DNA of 64,000 nt from Pseudomonadota bacterium (GTDB lineage Bacteria > Pseudomonadota > Gammaproteobacteria > Burkholderiales > Burkholderiaceae_E): NCBI GenBank assembly GCA_029779435.1, contig JAKPAM010000069.1:1-64000 (forward strand). The letters are read 5' to 3'. The notes below the pieces were generated by a model, which did not search any database, was not told the origin of the DNA, and saw only the letters and a program-made list of their open reading frames with translations. Shown one piece after another: positions 16,910-26,048 of the stretch. The stretch's first letter is position 1, and each line of letters starts with the position of its first letter. A program made the position numbers and the translations under genes.

Positions 16910-18004
16910 GAGCCGTGATCGCCGCCCCAGCAGCGGTGTCAATCTGGCGGCCAGATCGTGCCTGCGCGCCAGCGCGGGCTCTTCGACAAAGTGCCAGGAA
17001 AGCCATGCGAGAACGCCAACGATCGGCGTGGCGCTGAGCGTCAACGCCCAGATCGACAGGCCGGGCTTTGTCGCCATGATCATTTGTTGAATCGGGCATG
17101 CGTAGATGTAGATGCCGTATGAGTAGTCACCGAACTTGTTGAAACTCAGCAGGTTCTTGTTGATCGGCCAGTAAGCAATGAAAAGAACGAGATAGGGCAG
17201 GCAAAGCAGGTAGATCACACTGAATGCGCTGAGGGAATGAATGACCCCCGCAACCAGAGCGAGCGATGCCAGGATGAACGTGACAGGGGAGAGCCGCACT
17301 TTCTTGCGAAAGAACTGATATGCGTTTCCACTGAAAAACATCGCTACCAGCCTCGAAACCACGGGCAGCTTTCCGTGATCGGAAAAATATACACAGAAAA
17401 CGACCAATGCAATCGCGCTGATCAGGCTTGCTCGTTTCAATCGAAGATGGCGATCCTGATGTGACGTAAAGAGTGCGATAACAAAAAATACGAGCGCAAG
17501 CACGGCATACAGGCGTAGTTCGTAGCGCAGCGTCCACAGTGACCCATTCACTACGGAAGGCAGGATGTTTGCTGCAAATGCCCCGGGCAGATCCGCTTCC
17601 GCCCCGGTAATCATCACTGCATTCTTCAGCAGGTACTTCCAGGTTTGAATGCCGCCGAAGTAGGCTGGAATCGATTCGGCGCTGAACCAGATGCCAACCG
17701 TGCCCGCCGTCCATGACAGCGCAACCCAAAGGCCGGGGTAGATTCGCAGAGCCCGTGCAATCGAGAACTCCAGCAAAGTCTTGCTGCGGAGCAGGCTGCC
17801 GGTGACAAGAAAGCCGCTGACGACGAAGAAGACATCGACTGCGACGCCTCCCGGGGTCGTGCCTATGATTTCTTGCCAAGGTTCGGCATGCATGTCGCCC
17901 GTGGCAAACACATAGCTATGGCTGGCCAGGACGGCCCACGCCGCAATCAACCGGATCAAATTGAGGTTGTTGTCTCGTCCAACCGCTCGCTCGTCGAGCG
18001 TCAT
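16904..18004 (-). CDS. Membrane acyltransferase (acyltransferase 3 family)
   Basis: About 366 residues. The family signature is NLNLIRLIAAWAVLASHSYVF with the catalytic histidine, followed by VDVFFVVSGFLVTGSLL and a clear glutamate-containing LWTLRYELRLY. About ten helices follow. The ATG at 18004 is preferred over the track start at 18055 because GAGGTGGAGAT lies just ahead of it. The gene converges on the UbiA gene and overlaps its end by 6 bases. Its composition is AT-richer than the flanking genes, so it may have been acquired separately. A glycan O-acylation role is expected. Confidence 0.86.
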   Translation of the reverse strand: MTLDERAVGRDNNLNLIRLIAAWAVLASHSYVFATGDMHAEPWQEIIGTTPGGVAVDVFFVVSGFLVTGSLLRSKTLLEFSIARALRIYPGLWVALSWTAGTVGIWFSAESIPAYFGGIQTWKYLLKNAVMITGAEADLPGAFAANILPSVVNGSLWTLRYELRLYAVLALVFFVIALFTSHQDRHLRLKRASLISAIALVVFCVYFSDHGKLPVVSRLVAMFFSGNAYQFFRKKVRLSPVTFILASLALVAGVIHSLSAFSVIYLLCLPYLVLFIAYWPINKNLLSFNKFGDYSYGIYIYACPIQQMIMATKPGLSIWALTLSATPIVGVLAWLSWHFVEEPALARRHDLAARLTPLLGRRSRLS

Positions 18005-18460
18005 ATTGAAATCTCCACCTCGAAATGAAACGATTTTGGCTTGAAGTCGGCGCACCGGTCATTGCACGATTCCGCCATGGCTGCTTCCCGCCGCGGCGCG
18101 CGAGTGCATCGGTGTTCTGCGCACTACAGTACACCGCGCTTGGGCGATTCCAGCGCCCGTCAGAAGCGAATTAAAAAACCCTCACAAATTTCCGGAATCA
18201 GGTATTCGTGTTGAGAAATTCATTGGATCATCGACACCAAATACTGCATTCTCGTGAATGCTTTGAAAGGACGCCGTAAGCCTACTAGGGACGCGCTGAT
18301 CAATTCCACCCGGCCGTCGCATCCGCCCCTCGGGCGGTCCGCCGCGTTGCCCTTTGCGGCTAATAGCACCGCTATTGACCACGAATGGCGCCATGCGTCC
18401 CATCCCGACGGACGGCGCGAGCGGCTCGGGCGAATTGATCAGCGCGTCCCTAGGCGCGGG
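18005..18460. other. Intergenic region carrying a small transposon-like element
   Basis: About 456 bases without a credible gene. The left half should contain the promoter of the leftward acyltransferase. The right half is the inverted-repeat element described separately, which ends 7 bases beyond the stop of the agarase-like gene. Confidence 0.5.
18285..18453. mobile_element. MITE-like element with 18-base inverted ends and CTAG flanks
   Basis: The left end GGACGCGCTGATCAATTC (18289-18306) is repeated exactly in inverted form at 18432-18449, and weaker inverted similarity continues inward. CTAG lies immediately outside both ends (18285-18288 and 18450-18453). That fits the 4-base YTAR target duplication of IS5-group transposons. 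The element is about 161 bases, too short for a transposase, and has a small internal hairpin (AATAGC-ACC-GCTATT). It is best read as a non-autonomous IS5-like element or remnant. Because CTAG is itself a palindrome, the duplication is not proven. Confidence 0.55.
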
Positions 18461-20842
18461 TCATTTCGGCTTGCCGCTCATCCGCGCCCGGAGCGCCGCG
18501 ATGTTGGCTTCGCCCACCGCCTGCGTGAACGACTGCCACGGTACGTCGGTGATGCCGACCAGGCCGAAGTGGGCGTTCTCGCCGTCCAGCAGGCGGCCCG
18601 ATGCGGGCTGGTCGACGTACTGGAACCAGTGCACGCCGACGATCTGCGGATCGGCCGCCGCCGCGCCGACATACTCGGCATAAGCGCGGCCGCGCGCCGC
18701 CTCGCTGCCGACGTCGACCAGGCCGGGCCAGAACGGGCCGCGGTCGGTGGAGCTGAAGTTGAACTCGCCGACCAGCGCGGGCTTGACCAGTTCGCGAAAC
18801 CTGTCCTGCCGCGCCGGCGCGAACTGGCGATGATAGATGTTGAAGCTCACCACGTCGCAATAGCGATCGCAGGCGCCGACGGCTTCGTCGGTCTGCGCGG
18901 CGAAACGCGATCCCAGATACAGGTGATTGGGATCGTGGCGCTTCAGCGCTTCGGCCACGGTGCGGTAATACGCGTCGGCGAACGCGCGCGTGAATGCCGA
19001 CAGGTCGGCTGCCGCGGCATCGTGCAGCATCGCCGGCAGGCGCACCGGGGCGCGCAGCGCGGCGTCCCAATCGCCGGGCCACGCAGGCGGGGTGGACGGA
19101 GGTGCGTCCGGCGCGCCGTCCAGCTTCCACGCCTGCGCCCAGTCGGCGGGGCTCGGGTAGTGCTGGCGCAGCATCGCGATGAACGCCTGCTTGGCCGGGC
19201 TCGAGGCGGTCAACGCCAGCGTGTGCACGGCCAGCGCATAGCGCTGCGCCAATGCGGGCGCGCGTCCATTACCCCAGGACAGTTCGTTGTCGACGAAATA
19301 GCCGAGCAGCATCGGGTCGTCGCGCCGCGGCGCTGCCTGCTCGTGCATCAAGTGATCGACCGCCTGCGCGAAGCGCGGATCGAACGGGTCGGGCATCTTG
19401 CCCCAGTAGTCGGTGCCGTCGCTGACGCGCGCGAATTCGCCCTCGATCGACAGCGGCACCGTGTAAGGCAGCCGTTCGGCCAGTTCGGGGCGCCACAGGT
19501 CCGGGTGGCTCCAGTTGCCCAGCGTGTTGAAGCCCCAGTCACGCAGCCGCTGCAGCGTCATGCGCTGCCAGGTCTGCGCGAAGTCGGGGCCATGGCGCCG
19601 TTGCAGGTTGGCCGTGTAGAAATTGACGTAGCGGCCGTGGTTGAAGCGCTGGCCCGCCTGCGCGCCCATGTCGCGGCGCAGGTCGGATTCGCCCAGATGA
19701 GCGGCCAGCGGTCCGTCCGGGCTCGGCAGGTCGACGAACATCGATTCGCGGCCCTGGACATAAGTGCCCATGTCGGGCCACGTGACCGTGTCGACGCCGA
19801 TCGAGAAGAAGCCCTCGCCCTTCGGCGTCACCAGCCACCAGCGCCCGTCGTCGGCGCGCTGCGTGCGGAAGAATCCGCTGGCCGCGAAGCGCGGCGGCTG
19901 CGCGCCGGGTACCGTGGGCACGCCGGTGGCGGGCGCGCGCGGCGACGCGCCGTCGCGCGGAGCGTCGGACAGCCGTTGCGCGATTTCTTCGTCGGCGCGC
20001 GCCTTCAGGTCCGCTTCGTCCTTGATCTTCTCGGGCCACTGGCCGATCGTCGTCTGTCCGAACGTATCGAACAGGCCGTCATAAGCGGCCGCACCCTGCG
20101 GGACCGCCACGGCCTGCAGGTCGCCGAGGATCAGTTGGTGCGTGCCGGTCCGCCCGTCGACGACGATGAACACGCTGGCCACGCGGCGCGGATCGACGCG
20201 GCCGTCCAGCGACAGCGGCGTCAGGCCGCGCATCAGCGTCGGGTTCAGCGCCTGGGAGGGGCGCACGGGCGGGCCGGCGCGCATGCCCATCGCGCGCGGG
20301 TCGACCGCGCACAGCGGCAGCAGCACGTTGCGCCGCTCGAACGGCGCCAGCGTGATCCGGGTCGCGCCGGCATGGTCGGGCCATGTGGCGCCATCGTCGT
20401 CGCCGACGCGCAGGTTGATGATGACGTCCTGCGCGCCGACGTTGGTGATCGGCAACACCAGCGCGCCATGGCGCGAGAGATCCCACGGGCCGCGCGTCGG
20501 CCGCAAGATCACGTGCGGCCATTCGACGCCGCCCTGGAAGGCGACCCGCCAGCGCGTATTCGGCTGCGGTGAAGGGCCGGCGCGCATCGCGAAGCCATCG
20601 GTGATCGTCGTCAACGTTTGCGGCGCCGGGGCGGCCGCGGGTGCGGCGCAGCCGGCGGGCGCGCGTGCCGGCGTCTGCTGCGCGAGGCCGGGCGCCGCGA
20701 GCGCGAACAGCGTGGCTGCCAGCAGGCCACGGGATCCGAGCGCCGCCGGCCGCCGCGCGCGTACCGCCCGGGTACTGCGGGGGAAATTCCTCAGGCCGCT
20801 ATCGTCGGTCCGGATGGTGGCGTCGGTCGGGTGGAACGGCAT
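18461..20842 (-). CDS. Agarase-like glycoside hydrolase (GH50-like), exported
   Basis: About 793 residues from ATG 20842, which has GAGAGG upstream; the track start is 20884. A basic region then GLLAATLFALAAPGLAQQ forms the signal peptide. Residues 60-300 look like a beta-sandwich. The catalytic part has FFSIGVDTVTW, the acid/base candidate E520 in FVDNELSWG and the nucleophile candidate E693 in VGEFNFSS. This resembles GH50 and related beta-agarases. Few terrestrial polysaccharides contain agarose, so a galactan or the cell's own exopolysaccharide may be the real substrate. Its place at the end of the glycan locus supports a polymer-cutting role. Confidence 0.75.
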   Translation of the reverse strand: MPFHPTDATIRTDDSGLRNFPRSTRAVRARRPAALGSRGLLAATLFALAAPGLAQQTPARAPAGCAAPAAAPAPQTLTTITDGFAMRAGPSPQPNTRWRVAFQGGVEWPHVILRPTRGPWDLSRHGALVLPITNVGAQDVIINLRVGDDDGATWPDHAGATRITLAPFERRNVLLPLCAVDPRAMGMRAGPPVRPSQALNPTLMRGLTPLSLDGRVDPRRVASVFIVVDGRTGTHQLILGDLQAVAVPQGAAAYDGLFDTFGQTTIGQWPEKIKDEADLKARADEEIAQRLSDAPRDGASPRAPATGVPTVPGAQPPRFAASGFFRTQRADDGRWWLVTPKGEGFFSIGVDTVTWPDMGTYVQGRESMFVDLPSPDGPLAAHLGESDLRRDMGAQAGQRFNHGRYVNFYTANLQRRHGPDFAQTWQRMTLQRLRDWGFNTLGNWSHPDLWRPELAERLPYTVPLSIEGEFARVSDGTDYWGKMPDPFDPRFAQAVDHLMHEQAAPRRDDPMLLGYFVDNELSWGNGRAPALAQRYALAVHTLALTASSPAKQAFIAMLRQHYPSPADWAQAWKLDGAPDAPPSTPPAWPGDWDAALRAPVRLPAMLHDAAAADLSAFTRAFADAYYRTVAEALKRHDPNHLYLGSRFAAQTDEAVGACDRYCDVVSFNIYHRQFAPARQDRFRELVKPALVGEFNFSSTDRGPFWPGLVDVGSEAARGRAYAEYVGAAAADPQIVGVHWFQYVDQPASGRLLDGENAHFGLVGITDVPWQSFTQAVGEANIAALRARMSGKPK

Positions 20843-20972
20843 CGGCCTCTCTCGTCGCGAATCGATGTCGGACGATGGTAGCACTGGCCTTCCGGGCGTC
20901 CGCCGAGCGCCGTGGCGTGACGGTCAATCGGACGCGACTGATTGACCGCTTGCGCTTAGTGTGCGCCGGCGC

Positions 20973-21902
20973 CTAGTAGCCCCGTGTCCGATCGACGAGG
21001 TTCAGCAGCGGCTCGCCGGCCCGTACGCGGCGTACGTTGTCGGCGATCTGGCGCACCATGTCCGATGCGTGCACCGTCGACGCCATGTGCGGCGTGATGA
21101 CGATGCGGGGCTCCTGCCATAGCGGCGAATCCTCGGGCAGCGGTTCGACGTCGAACACGTCGAGGATCGCGCCGCGCAGGTGTCCGTCGCGCACCGATCG
21201 CAGCAGCGCGTCGGCGTCGACGTGCGGGCCGCGTCCGCAATTGATGATCGCCGCGCCCGGCTTCATCATCGCGAACGTGCGCGTGCCCAGGATGCGCGTG
21301 GTCTGCGGCGTCAGCGGCAGCAGGCAGACGCAGATGTCGAGTTCGGCCAGGAAGCCGGGCAGGCCGTCCTCGCCGGCGAACATCGTCACGCCGTCGATCT
21401 CGTGCGCGCCGCGCGACCATCCGCTGACCGTGAAGCCGAGCTTGACCAGTTCGCGCGCCACGTGCCCGCCGATCGCGCCGATCCCCATGATGCCGACCTT
21501 CGTCCTGCCGGCCGGGCGTTGGCCGGGATCGTTCCATTCGCGTCGCGGGCGTCCGTTCAGGATCGCGTCGAATCGCCGGTGGAAATGCAGCACGCCCCAG
21601 ATCACGTACTCGGCCATGCCGTGCGCGAGGTACGGATCGACGATGCGGGTCAGCGGCACGCCGGGCGGCAGCGTGGGGTCGGCCAGGATGTTGTCGACGC
21701 CGGCGGCGGTGCCGCTGATCAGCTTCAGGTTGGGCAGGCCGGCCAGCACGCCCGGCGCCGGATGCCAGCAGGCGACGACGTCGACGTCGGCCGGGTCGAC
21801 GTCGGGCCATACCGCGCAACGGACATCGGGAGCGTACTTGTCGAACAGGCGCTTCAGGCCCGTCATGTCCTGGGTGGCGCTATGGAACAGCAGCGTGGGC
21901 AT
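20973..21902 (-). CDS. D-2-hydroxyacid dehydrogenase, glyoxylate/hydroxypyruvate reductase A-like
   Basis: 309 residues. The Rossmann core has VGIMGIGAIGGHVA. The catalytic set follows: arginine in NCGRGPHVD, glutamate in FDVEPLPEDSPLW and histidine in ITPHMAS. Length and the short N-terminal domain fit the GhrA branch, which reduces glyoxylate or hydroxypyruvate with NADPH in the cytoplasm. It starts one base beyond the stop of the upstream peptidase gene, so they are co-transcribed. A different 2-keto acid could be the true substrate. Confidence 0.88.
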   Translation of the reverse strand: MPTLLFHSATQDMTGLKRLFDKYAPDVRCAVWPDVDPADVDVVACWHPAPGVLAGLPNLKLISGTAAGVDNILADPTLPPGVPLTRIVDPYLAHGMAEYVIWGVLHFHRRFDAILNGRPRREWNDPGQRPAGRTKVGIMGIGAIGGHVARELVKLGFTVSGWSRGAHEIDGVTMFAGEDGLPGFLAELDICVCLLPLTPQTTRILGTRTFAMMKPGAAIINCGRGPHVDADALLRSVRDGHLRGAILDVFDVEPLPEDSPLWQEPRIVITPHMASTVHASDMVRQIADNVRRVRAGEPLLNLVDRTRGY

Positions 21903-21903
21903 C

Positions 21904-23211
21904 TCAACGGGTCTCCATGCGGTTCAGGCCGCACCAGCGGGCGATGAACACGGTCAGGACGGCGGTGCAGTCCATCATGCTGTCGAGCGATACCCACTCG
22001 TCGATGCCGTGGTAGCTGGCGCCGTCGGGCCCGTAGCAGGTGGCCGGCGTGTCGCCGTACAGGTTGAAGAACTTGGCATCGGTCGTGCCGGTGAACGACG
22101 ACGGCGGCAGTTCTCTGCCGATCACGTCGCGATAAGTGCCGGACAGCGCCTGCATCACCGGCTCGTTGATGTCGATGACGCAACCGTCGGACTGGAAGCC
22201 TTCGTAAACGAGGCGATAGGACAGGCTGTCGCGTCCCGGGTGCCGCGCGTGCGCATCGGCCAGCACGCGCTCGATCTCGGCCTTGGCGTTGGCGACCGGC
22301 ATGTCCGGGTAGAAGCCGACGCGGATGTCGCTGCGGCAGTACGTGGGCACCGACGACGCCCATTCGCCGCCCTGGATCTTGCCGAGGTTGAAGTTGACCG
22401 GATGGTCGTGCTTGAGGAAATAGCCGTGGCGCGACTTGGGCGCGTTCCACTGCGCTTCGAGCGCCTTGAGCGCGCCGAACAGGTGGAACGAGAACTCGAT
22501 CGCGCCGACGCCGGTGTGCGCGACCGACGCATGCACCGGCTTGCCCAGCACTTCGATCGCGAACCACATGACGCCCATCTGGCAGGTCATGATGCCGGGC
22601 AGGGGTTCGGGGATCACCGCCGCGTCGGCCGTATAGCCTTCGAGCAGGCAGGCGAGCGCGCCGTTGCCCGTGCATTCCTCCTCGACCACCGATTGCAGGA
22701 AGACCTTGGCGGCCGGCTCGTAGCCGAGCTGGCGCAGCGCCTTGAACGCCATCGTGAAGGCGACGATGCCGGCCTTCATGTCGCTGGCGCCGCGTCCGTA
22801 CAGGCGATCGCCGTCGATCTCGGCGCCGAACGGATCGTGCCGCCACAGTTCGCGCGCGCCGATCGGCACGACGTCGATGTGGCCGTTCAGGATCAGCGAC
22901 TTGCCGCGCACCGGGCCGGCGGGCTCGTGGATGCCGACGACGTTGCGGCGCCCGGCATACGGCAGGATCGACGGCGAATACGCCGGATGCGAGCGCAGCT
23001 TGGCGTCGTCGATCTCGAACTCGTGGATGCGCGTGCCCAGCGCCTCGAACGCCTGGCGGATCACGCGTTGCGCGCCGGCCTCGTCGCCCAGCAGAGACGG
23101 TTCGCGCACCAGCGCGGTGAGCAGCGTGATCGACTCGTCGCGCAGGCCGCGTGCCGTTTCGATCATCGTGCGTTCGGACAGCGCGGGGGCCGCGGACAGA
23201 CTCGATTCCAT
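21904..23211 (-). CDS. M20 family peptidase / ArgE-DapE-type deacylase
   Basis: About 435 residues. The zinc ligands appear in NGHIDVVP and GRGASDMKAG, the general-base glutamate pair in VVEEECTGNGA, and a late histidine near SYHGIDEW. The lid domain spans roughly residues 210-330. Such enzymes cleave N-acyl amino acids or small peptides in the cytoplasm. ATG 23211 is preferred over 23241 because GAGG lies ten bases ahead of it. It forms a two-gene operon with the GhrA-like reductase. The acyl amino acid substrate cannot be deduced. Confidence 0.88.
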   Translation of the reverse strand: MESSLSAAPALSERTMIETARGLRDESITLLTALVREPSLLGDEAGAQRVIRQAFEALGTRIHEFEIDDAKLRSHPAYSPSILPYAGRRNVVGIHEPAGPVRGKSLILNGHIDVVPIGARELWRHDPFGAEIDGDRLYGRGASDMKAGIVAFTMAFKALRQLGYEPAAKVFLQSVVEEECTGNGALACLLEGYTADAAVIPEPLPGIMTCQMGVMWFAIEVLGKPVHASVAHTGVGAIEFSFHLFGALKALEAQWNAPKSRHGYFLKHDHPVNFNLGKIQGGEWASSVPTYCRSDIRVGFYPDMPVANAKAEIERVLADAHARHPGRDSLSYRLVYEGFQSDGCVIDINEPVMQALSGTYRDVIGRELPPSSFTGTTDAKFFNLYGDTPATCYGPDGASYHGIDEWVSLDSMMDCTAVLTVFIARWCGLNRMETR

Positions 23212-23398
23212 GATGGCCTCGCTGGTCGGGGAAATGCGCATGCTAGCCCGGTTGCGCGGTCAGCGGGGCGGCGATGGGGCGCATTCGGAGCACACCGGTG
23301 GGGGCATCGGTGTCGTGGCCATTGTGCGCGAGCACCCGTAGGCGCGGCGGCACTGGTGTTGGCGCGGGGGGGCGTGCGCAGGACCTGTGAGCAGGACC

Positions 23399-24154
23399 TT
23401 ACTGCGGTTCGCTCCCCAGGGTTCCGCGGAAATCCGTCGGCTCGGGCTGCCCTTTTCGGGCGGCTTTCTCCCGGGCGATCCTGTGATTCATCTCTGCCGC
23501 CACGAACTCGGTGCGCTTGCCGAGCCGGCGTGTAGCCAGGTACTCATCGCGCGCGATGTCTCCGCCACCGATCGCGAAGAGCGCGGTGCTCACGTCCACG
23601 ATCGTCTGCGACGTCGGCGACAGTCGGCCGCTACCGGGCACGATGCCGCCCCATTGCGTGTCCTGGACATAGAAGACGAGATCGACGCAGTCGGAAATCT
23701 CCACGCCTTCGTCGCGCGCCAGGCTCGACACGATGCCGGACGTGCGGAATCCCATTTTTTTTGCCAGCTCGTAGACAGCGCCGATACCCGATTTCGTCGC
23801 ACCGATGTTCACGACGGTGTCATCCCGGGAAAACGGCTGAAGAAGGTGCTCCGCGTGAGCCAGCATCTGCTGGGGGTGCTCGTACTCCGCGCCCGAATAG
23901 CCGACGAAGGTGATCACATGCCATTTCCTGGCGGCGAAGTACGCTGAAATGTCGGCATGCGTCGATTCGGCCCGTATCTCGGGGGTGCGGCAGGACGAGG
24001 CCGCGGCCCCGGAGTACCCGAGCGCTGCAATGACACAGGCGGCGGCCGATACGGCACGCATCAGTCTGGATGCCAGGTATCGACCCTGGGCGCCGGAGGA
24101 ACAGACCCGGGGTGGAAATTCCGGCATCTCGAGCGTTGATCCAGGAATCGGCAT
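23399..24154 (-). CDS. Exported Rossmann-like protein of unknown function
   Basis: About 251 residues from ATG 24154, which has GGAG eight bases ahead. A hydrophobic export or anchor segment follows (LMRAVSAAACVIAALGYSGAA), ending near a cysteine that could be lipidated. The soluble part alternates strands and glycine turns: HVITFVGYSG, TVVNIGATKSGIGAVYELAKKMGF and ALFAIGGGDIARDEYLA. This suggests a nucleotide-binding Rossmann or SLOG-like fold. ATG 24061 would place the hydrophobic segment at the very N-terminus. No family is recognised. It borders the TIR/protease genes and reads in the same direction, but with a 235-base gap, so membership of that group is uncertain. Confidence 0.6.
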   Translation of the reverse strand: MPIPGSTLEMPEFPPRVCSSGAQGRYLASRLMRAVSAAACVIAALGYSGAAASSCRTPEIRAESTHADISAYFAARKWHVITFVGYSGAEYEHPQQMLAHAEHLLQPFSRDDTVVNIGATKSGIGAVYELAKKMGFRTSGIVSSLARDEGVEISDCVDLVFYVQDTQWGGIVPGSGRLSPTSQTIVDVSTALFAIGGGDIARDEYLATRRLGKRTEFVAAEMNHRIAREKAARKGQPEPTDFRGTLGSEPQ

Positions 24155-24389
24155 GTCATGAACTCCGTTGTCGTATTGCGGCACCGCCATGCCCGGCGCC
24201 TCATCGGGAAAGGCTACCAGGGTGGCGCCTTCTTGCCACCCTTGCGCGTCGCGGCGAACGTCACCCGTGGCAAGTCGTCGACGCTCGGTCGACCGCGGCA
24301 CTACGTGCTCATTTCTGCGGCGTGTCGCCGCTCGACTCGTATGGCGGTCCGGACGGAAGCCCGTTCACTCGAGGATCGCGCCGACGTCG

Positions 24390-26048
24390 TCAATGACGAG
24401 TCGTCTCCGCCATCCCGCGACGAATCGCCCGCAGCGTGATGCCTTCATTCGCCTCATAAGTGCCTTGGCCGACGAAGCGCGGGCAAGCTCGCGACCCGGC
24501 GTGATGCAGTGCGACGACCTCCCAGTCCCGATTGAACACCGGGCTGCCGGAACTGCCCGGATCGGTCGGCGTCCGGTAATGCATCAATCGTTCCTGCGGG
24601 CAGACATCGAGCAGCGTGCTGTCCTGAAGCGAGAATTGCAACTCGCCCGTCCGCGGGTGGCCGACGACGAACACCTTGGTCTTCGCGGATGGCCAGGGCG
24701 TGGCGTTCGATACCGCCAGGCCGGTCGAGCCGGCGGGCGTGCTTCCGAGCAGGCAAACGGTGACGTCGAGATTGCGGGGCTCTTGCTCGACCTTGCCCAG
24801 TTCACCTGGCTGGGAAGTGAACAGCACCTGGCTGATCGCGTGCGAAGAAGGCCTGCCTGCGGCGAGTTCCGTCTGGAAGGTCACGCGCGCCTTGCCGGGG
24901 GATACCGCATTCGTCACGTCATCGCTGATGACATGCGCGTTGGTGACGAACAGCAGTGGATGAGAAATCGAGAAGACATCTCCTTTGACCAGAAAACCGG
25001 TGCCTTGCCGCACGCCGTTGTCGTCCACGACACAGCCGACGTTCGGGCAGACGTCGAGCATCTTGCGGATGTCGCCGACGGTGAACATCTTCTCCCCGGA
25101 GAAGTTCTTCTCCAGTTGATCCGGATGGTCCCGCAACCGCTGCAACTGCCAGGCGTTGGCCGACCATCGTCGCTGCGTACGCAAGACATGCTGGTCGAAG
25201 ATGCGGGCCAGGCGGCCCGAACAGGTGTCCGCCAGCGGATTGCCCTTCCAGATCTCCCGCACCTGCCGGTAGTAGCTTTCGACCTCGAACGGGCCGCAGC
25301 GTGGGTGCAGGAGGAAGCGGTACAACCACAGCTCGGCCTGATCGCACCACGCGTTGCCTGGTTCCAGGCGATTCAGCGCGAGCGATGCCTCCGAGGCGGT
25401 GGACCGTGCCCAAGGGTCGTCGGCATCGGCCGCAGCCTTCGTCTTTGCCTGCTCGAGGACCGACCGGGCGAATTCGCGCAGCGGAGGGTCGTACGGATCG
25501 GCGCCAATTTCATCGAGCAGCCGCGTGCGCAGCGCCAGCACGTTGACGTCGAGGAAGAAGCTCGGGCTGGCATCGGATTGCTTGCGATAGCAGTCGACGG
25601 CCGCGCGCAACTCGTTCACGTCCTGGGTCCGCACGTATCGCTGCTTGCGGATGCGGCCGCGCAACCCGTGGTAATCGGCGCCCTGCCTGACGTACTCGAG
25701 GTCGGCCGGATCGGCTTCGGCGCCTCGCTGCACCTCGTTGAGCAATATCTGAGCCTGATCGAGCCCGCCGAGTTCCACCGTCGCCTGGGCCAACAGGCGC
25801 TGGATGACCGGGTCGCAGCCTCGCGCGTCATGCCAGGCCTGGCCAACCGATTGCACGAGATCGAAATGACGATGGCGCCGGAAGGTGTCGACGATCGTGC
25901 GAACGACGTGCTTGTCCAGCGTGGAAGTGGCCGAGGCGATCTCGACCGCGATCGCCTGAGCGGCCTCGGCGAGATCCGGGGCGGGCACGTCGGGATAGTC
26001 GCCGCGCGCGAGCGCGTCGACGATGTCCTGCGTTTCGGACGGCGTCAC
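24390..26048 (-). CDS. TRAF-binding-like helical repeat plus trypsin-like serine protease
   Basis: About 552 residues. Residues 1-330 are helical and contain GLRGRIRKQ, close to the signature of the MAP3K TRAF-binding (DUF4071-like) repeat. The rest is a trypsin fold with H372 in NAHVI, D428 in LDVTV and S500 in GSSGSP, so the triad is complete. No signal peptide is present; the enzyme should be cytoplasmic. The GTG at 26048 overlaps the stop of the hydrolase gene as GTGA, which decides the start over ATG 26129. Proteases with this helical module recur in bacterial conflict systems as effectors. The target protein is unknown. Confidence 0.8.
   Translation of the reverse strand: MTPSETQDIVDALARGDYPDVPAPDLAEAAQAIAVEIASATSTLDKHVVRTIVDTFRRHRHFDLVQSVGQAWHDARGCDPVIQRLLAQATVELGGLDQAQILLNEVQRGAEADPADLEYVRQGADYHGLRGRIRKQRYVRTQDVNELRAAVDCYRKQSDASPSFFLDVNVLALRTRLLDEIGADPYDPPLREFARSVLEQAKTKAAADADDPWARSTASEASLALNRLEPGNAWCDQAELWLYRFLLHPRCGPFEVESYYRQVREIWKGNPLADTCSGRLARIFDQHVLRTQRRWSANAWQLQRLRDHPDQLEKNFSGEKMFTVGDIRKMLDVCPNVGCVVDDNGVRQGTGFLVKGDVFSISHPLLFVTNAHVISDDVTNAVSPGKARVTFQTELAAGRPSSHAISQVLFTSQPGELGKVEQEPRNLDVTVCLLGSTPAGSTGLAVSNATPWPSAKTKVFVVGHPRTGELQFSLQDSTLLDVCPQERLMHYRTPTDPGSSGSPVFNRDWEVVALHHAGSRACPRFVGQGTYEANEGITLRAIRRGMAETTRH

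Noticed and set aside
18254-20572. 772-residue plus-strand ORF
   Set aside because: Antisense to the agarase-like gene, arginine-rich and low in motifs.
21037-23535. 832-residue plus-strand ORF
   Set aside because: Covers the GhrA-like and M20 genes on the opposite strand and has no fold signature.
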